Source of the DNA: DAITAZ01 sp036824045
Lineage (GTDB): Bacteria > Pseudomonadota > Gammaproteobacteria > Burkholderiales > Rhodocyclaceae
NCBI GenBank assembly: GCA_036824045.1
Contig: DAITAZ010000056.1
Location: 1-16,870, forward strand
Reading direction: 5' to 3'
DNA: 16,870 nt
The notes below the pieces were generated by a model. The model saw only the letters and a list, made by a program, of their open reading frames with translations, was not told the origin of the DNA and did no database searches. Numbering within the stretch: position 1 is the stretch's first letter; each line of letters starts with the position of its first letter. This document shows positions 14,881 to 16,870 of this stretch, one piece after another. Made by a program: the position numbers and the translations under genes.

Positions 14881-14994
14881 GGCAAGCTCGGAAAACTGAG
14901 GTAATGGGCGCAAAAGTGCGCATAAATGTCGAAAACGGAGCGCGGGCGAGTGTATCACACACTTGGTAACGATCTCCGTATGGGGCATCCCCCG
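14881..14994 (-). promoter_or_regulatory. Leader and probable promoter region of the APE operon
   Basis: This is the only sizeable non-coding gap on the minus strand, between the tesA stop and the first ACP start. It holds an inverted repeat AGTGT-N5-ACACT (14949-14963) and a perfect 5-base stem GCGCA/TGCGC with a 4-base loop (14908-14921). A GGGG-CAT-CCCC palindrome just after tesA (14982-14992) lacks a T run and is at best a weak terminator. The local AT content is higher than in the genes. No convincing -35/-10 pair is visible, so the promoter itself is inferred from the position. Confidence 0.45.
14949..14963. promoter_or_regulatory. Inverted repeat AGTGT-N5-ACACT, possible operator
   Basis: A perfect 5-base inverted repeat with a 5-base spacer lies about 70 bases before the first ACP start. 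Its size and spacing are compatible with a dimeric repressor or activator site. No known regulator consensus is matched, and no regulator gene lies in the window. Confidence 0.3.
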
Positions 14995-15624
14995 TCAGCG
15001 CGGGCTGCGGGCGGGTGTCAGCAGCGGCCGTAGCGCCGGCCAGATGGTCTCGACGATGAGCGCCTGGGCGGCGGGCGTAGGGTGAATCGCATCGGCCAGG
15101 AAGTATTCCCGTTTGTCGGCGAAGCCCTCCAGCAGGAAAGGTACCAGCGCGGCTTGCTGGAGCGCGGCCACCTCGGCGAAGGCTTTCTGGAACTCTCCGG
15201 CATACACGGGGCCCAGGTTGGGCGGAAGGCGCATCCCCACCAGCAGCACCCGGGCGCCGGCCTGGCGGGCGGCGCCCGCCATGGCGTTGAGGTTTTCTTT
15301 CATGCTTGCCACGGGCAGGCCCCGCAACCCATCATTGGCGCCCAGCACGATGACTGCCACGCGAGGTTTGTAGCGGCCAAGGGCGGACTCGAACCGGGCG
15401 CGGCCGCCCGCGGTGGTTTCGCCGCTGATGCTGGCATTGTGGATGGTCCAGGGAAGTTTTTCCGTTTCCAGCCGCTTGGCCAGCAGACTGGGCCAGGCTT
15501 GGTCAGCCCGCATGCCATAACCGGCGGAAAGACTGTCCCCCATGACCAGGATGGTCCCGGGTTCGGCCCTGGCAGTGGCCGTGACAAACAACAAGAGGGC
15601 TCCGACAAGGATGGAACGCAGCAT
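14995..15624 (-). CDS. tesA: Secreted GDSL/SGNH arylesterase-thioesterase (TesA-like)
   Basis: This 209-residue hydrolase begins with a signal peptide (MLRSILVGALLLFVTATARA), so it is periplasmic. The SGNH blocks are all visible: Ser31 in GDSLSAGYG, the Gly of block II in SISGETTAGG, Asn97 in LGANDGLRG, and Asp178 with His181 in ADAIHPT. The size matches TesA/EstA. In E. coli tesA is divergent from ybbA, and the same arrangement occurs here; the two start codons even overlap, sharing the palindrome CATG (15622-15625). It lies 114 bases upstream of the APE operon in the same direction, so read-through into that operon is possible. It hydrolyses short acyl esters or thioesters; any part in APE metabolism is only conjecture. 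Confidence 0.92.
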   Translation of the reverse strand: MLRSILVGALLLFVTATARAEPGTILVMGDSLSAGYGMRADQAWPSLLAKRLETEKLPWTIHNASISGETTAGGRARFESALGRYKPRVAVIVLGANDGLRGLPVASMKENLNAMAGAARQAGARVLLVGMRLPPNLGPVYAGEFQKAFAEVAALQQAALVPFLLEGFADKREYFLADAIHPTPAAQALIVETIWPALRPLLTPARSPR

Positions 15625-16315
15625 GGCGCAAGTGTCCGGTGATCAGGTGATTCAGGTTTCCGGTCTGGGCAAGACGGTGGTGGCGGCCGACGGCGGCGCG
15701 GCGCATCTGACGATTCTGCACGACATTTCCTTCGTCGTGCAGCGGGGCGAGGTGGTTGCGGTGATGGGGGCGTCGGGATCGGGCAAGTCCACCCTGCTGG
15801 GCCTTCTGGCGGGGCTAGATCTACCCTCCCAGGGCACTGTTCGCCTGGCTGGGCAGGATCTTTTCGCTTTGGACGAGGATGGTCGTGCCCGCTTGCGCGG
15901 ACAGATGCTGGGTTTTGTCTTCCAGAACTTCCAGTTGCTGCCCGCGCTCACGGCTCTGGAGAACGTCATGCTGCCGCTGGAGTTGGCCGGCAGCCCCGGC
16001 GCTCGGGAGGCGGCGTTGTCCTTGCTCGACCGGGTGGGCCTGGGCCAGCGCCTGCATCATTACCCCAAGCATCTTTCAGGTGGCGAACAGCAGCGGGTGG
16101 CTCTTGCCCGGGCCTTTGTCACCCGGCCGCGTTTGCTGCTGGCGGACGAACCCACAGGCAATCTGGATGCCGCAACCGGCGAGACCATCATCCGCCTGAT
16201 GCTGGAACTGAACGCGGAAGCCGGTACGACCCTGGTGTTGGTGACCCACGATCCCGCCATTGCCGGGCGCTGTCACCGCACCCTGCGGCTCAGCGCCGGG
16301 CGCCTGCTGCCCTGA
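15623..16315 (+). CDS. ybbA: ABC transporter ATP-binding protein (YbbA, LolD/MacB type)
   Basis: This 230-residue ATPase has Walker A GASGSGKST (49-57), Q-loop Gln101 in FVFQNFQLLP, signature LSGGEQQ (151-157), Walker B LLLADEPTGNLD with Asp175-Glu176, and switch His209 in VTHD. It belongs to the subfamily whose partners are MacB/LolCE-like permeases, which extract or move molecules at the inner membrane. The divergent tesA neighbour identifies it as YbbA. In E. coli the permease gene ybbP follows; here a minus-strand hpnE follows at once and overlaps its 3' end by 26 bases, so no partner permease is next to it. An in-frame ATG at 15611 and other upstream starts would enlarge the overlap with tesA; 15623 is preferred. 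Confidence 0.9.
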   Translation: MAQVSGDQVIQVSGLGKTVVAADGGAAHLTILHDISFVVQRGEVVAVMGASGSGKSTLLGLLAGLDLPSQGTVRLAGQDLFALDEDGRARLRGQMLGFVFQNFQLLPALTALENVMLPLELAGSPGAREAALSLLDRVGLGQRLHHYPKHLSGGEQQRVALARAFVTRPRLLLADEPTGNLDAATGETIIRLMLELNAEAGTTLVLVTHDPAIAGRCHRTLRLSAGRLLP

Positions 16316-16870
16316 TCTGCCGCGCGCATTGCACGCCGCTGCGCACGGCCGATTCCAGCGTGGCGGGGTAATCGCTGGCGAGATAGTCCCCTGCCAGCCA
16401 CAGGCCCGGTGTGGCGGTCTGGTTGCCCGGGCGGGCCAGCCCGGGGCGGGCGGCGATCGTGGCGCGACGCTCGGTGATGGCCTGGTGCCAGGCAAGAGGT
16501 GGAAGCGGGCCGACAATGGCTGCGATGTCCGCCAGCACGGCGGCAATCAGTTCATCCCGGTCCAGGGACTCATGGGGGCCATGGGCGCTGATCACGGCGG
16601 CAATCATGCCGCTGGGCCCGGCGAGCTGGCCCCGGTCGAAGAGCCACTGGGCGCAGCCCTTGGCCACGCCCACCATGGGTTGGGGAAGGCGCACGCCGGA
16701 GTCGAAGGCGAGGTAGACGGTGGTGATGGGTTCGTAGGGGAGGGCGTCGATCCCGTTGCGCAGCGCCTCGAGCTCGGGCGCTGCGGGCAACAATGCGGTT
16801 GCGTGATAGGGAGCGGTGGCGATCACCACCTGCGCGATGCGTCGGTCCCGGTGGTCGCCGTGCAGGCGAA
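16290..16870 (-). CDS. hpnE: HpnE-like FAD-dependent hydroxysqualene dehydroxylase, C-terminal part
   Basis: Only the last 192 or so residues are in the window; the 5' end lies beyond the right edge. The visible part matches the C-terminal half of squalene-associated FAD-dependent desaturases (HpnE): VVIATAPYHATALLP near the cut end, the substrate-domain strand ITTVYLAFDSGVRLPQPMVG, and the terminal FAD-binding motif GLWLAGDYLASDYPATLESAVRSG. HpnE removes the hydroxyl of hydroxysqualene to make squalene for hopanoid synthesis. Other amine-oxidase-type desaturases (carotenoid-like) are possible, but GDY-x-YPATLESAVRSG is typical of HpnE. It is convergent with ybbA and overlaps it by 26 bases. 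Confidence 0.82.
   Translation of the reverse strand, partial: RLHGDHRDRRIAQVVIATAPYHATALLPAAPELEALRNGIDALPYEPITTVYLAFDSGVRLPQPMVGVAKGCAQWLFDRGQLAGPSGMIAAVISAHGPHESLDRDELIAAVLADIAAIVGPLPPLAWHQAITERRATIAARPGLARPGNQTATPGLWLAGDYLASDYPATLESAVRSGVQCARQIRAAGARR

Noticed and set aside
14626..14988. First ACP as a 120-residue protein starting at 14988
   Set aside because: The additional 36 residues cover the non-coding leader and do not resemble a carrier protein; MAESIEIVRGF at 14880 is the usual start.
14982..14992. Rho-independent terminator after tesA
   Set aside because: The GGGG-CAT-CCCC palindrome has only a 4-base stem and no T tract follows, so I do not call it a terminator.
1..16870. CRISPR arrays, tRNA or rRNA genes, insertion sequences, phage genes
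   Set aside because: I saw no regularly spaced direct repeats, no cloverleaf-like gene between the coding regions, and no transposase, integrase or phage-type protein; practically all DNA is taken by the listed genes.

Overview
The window is high-GC proteobacterial DNA that is coding almost end to end. Gene content (an aryl polyene-type polyketide cluster, the divergent tesA/ybbA pair, a hopanoid-type hpnE, and a GC-rich palindromic interspersed repeat of the kind I remember from Comamonadaceae and relatives) suggests a betaproteobacterium, perhaps Rhodocyclales. That placement is an inference from gene content only.

Right end (about 14995-16870): a truncated hpnE on the minus strand overlaps the 3' end of a plus-strand ybbA (MacB/LolD-type ABC ATPase). 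ybbA in turn shares its start codon region with a minus-strand tesA (secreted GDSL arylesterase/thioesterase).

Centre (14880 down to 1334, all minus strand): one very compact operon encodes a type II polyketide system of the aryl polyene (APE)/xanthomonadin kind. In transcription order it holds: ACP; FabF-like ketosynthase (ApeR-like); second ACP; COG4648 membrane protein; aryl/acyl-ACP AMP ligase (ApeH-like); FabA/Z-motif dehydratase (ApeI-like); LpxL/HtrB-like acyltransferase; LolA-like periplasmic carrier; MMPL/RND exporter (COG4258 type); alpha/beta hydrolase; membrane-anchored NodB-type polysaccharide deacetylase; SAM methyltransferase; ketosynthase (ApeO-like); chain-length-factor-like partner (ApeC-like); hotdog dehydratase (ApeP-like); ketoreductase (ApeQ-like). 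Eight junctions are 4-base ATGA overlaps and one is a 7-base overlap, so the set is probably translated in a coupled way. The inferred logic: the ligase loads an aromatic acid on an ACP; the two ketosynthase systems, ketoreductase and dehydratases build a conjugated polyene; the methyltransferase decorates the ring; the acyltransferase, LolA-like protein and MMPL exporter attach and move the lipid towards the outer membrane.

Left end (1313 down to 1): a CPA2 cation/proton antiporter, cut by the window edge, starts 20 bases after the ketoreductase stop. Its cytoplasmic loop carries a GC-rich palindromic repeat that is read through in frame.

The core is a recognisable known system. The departures from the usual APE set are the deacetylase and alpha/beta hydrolase inside the operon, together with the lack (within this window) of a glycosyltransferase domain, ammonia lyase, hotdog thioesterase and phosphopantetheinyl transferase. 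No stretch longer than about 115 bases lacks a gene, and I saw no tRNA, rRNA, CRISPR array or insertion sequence.
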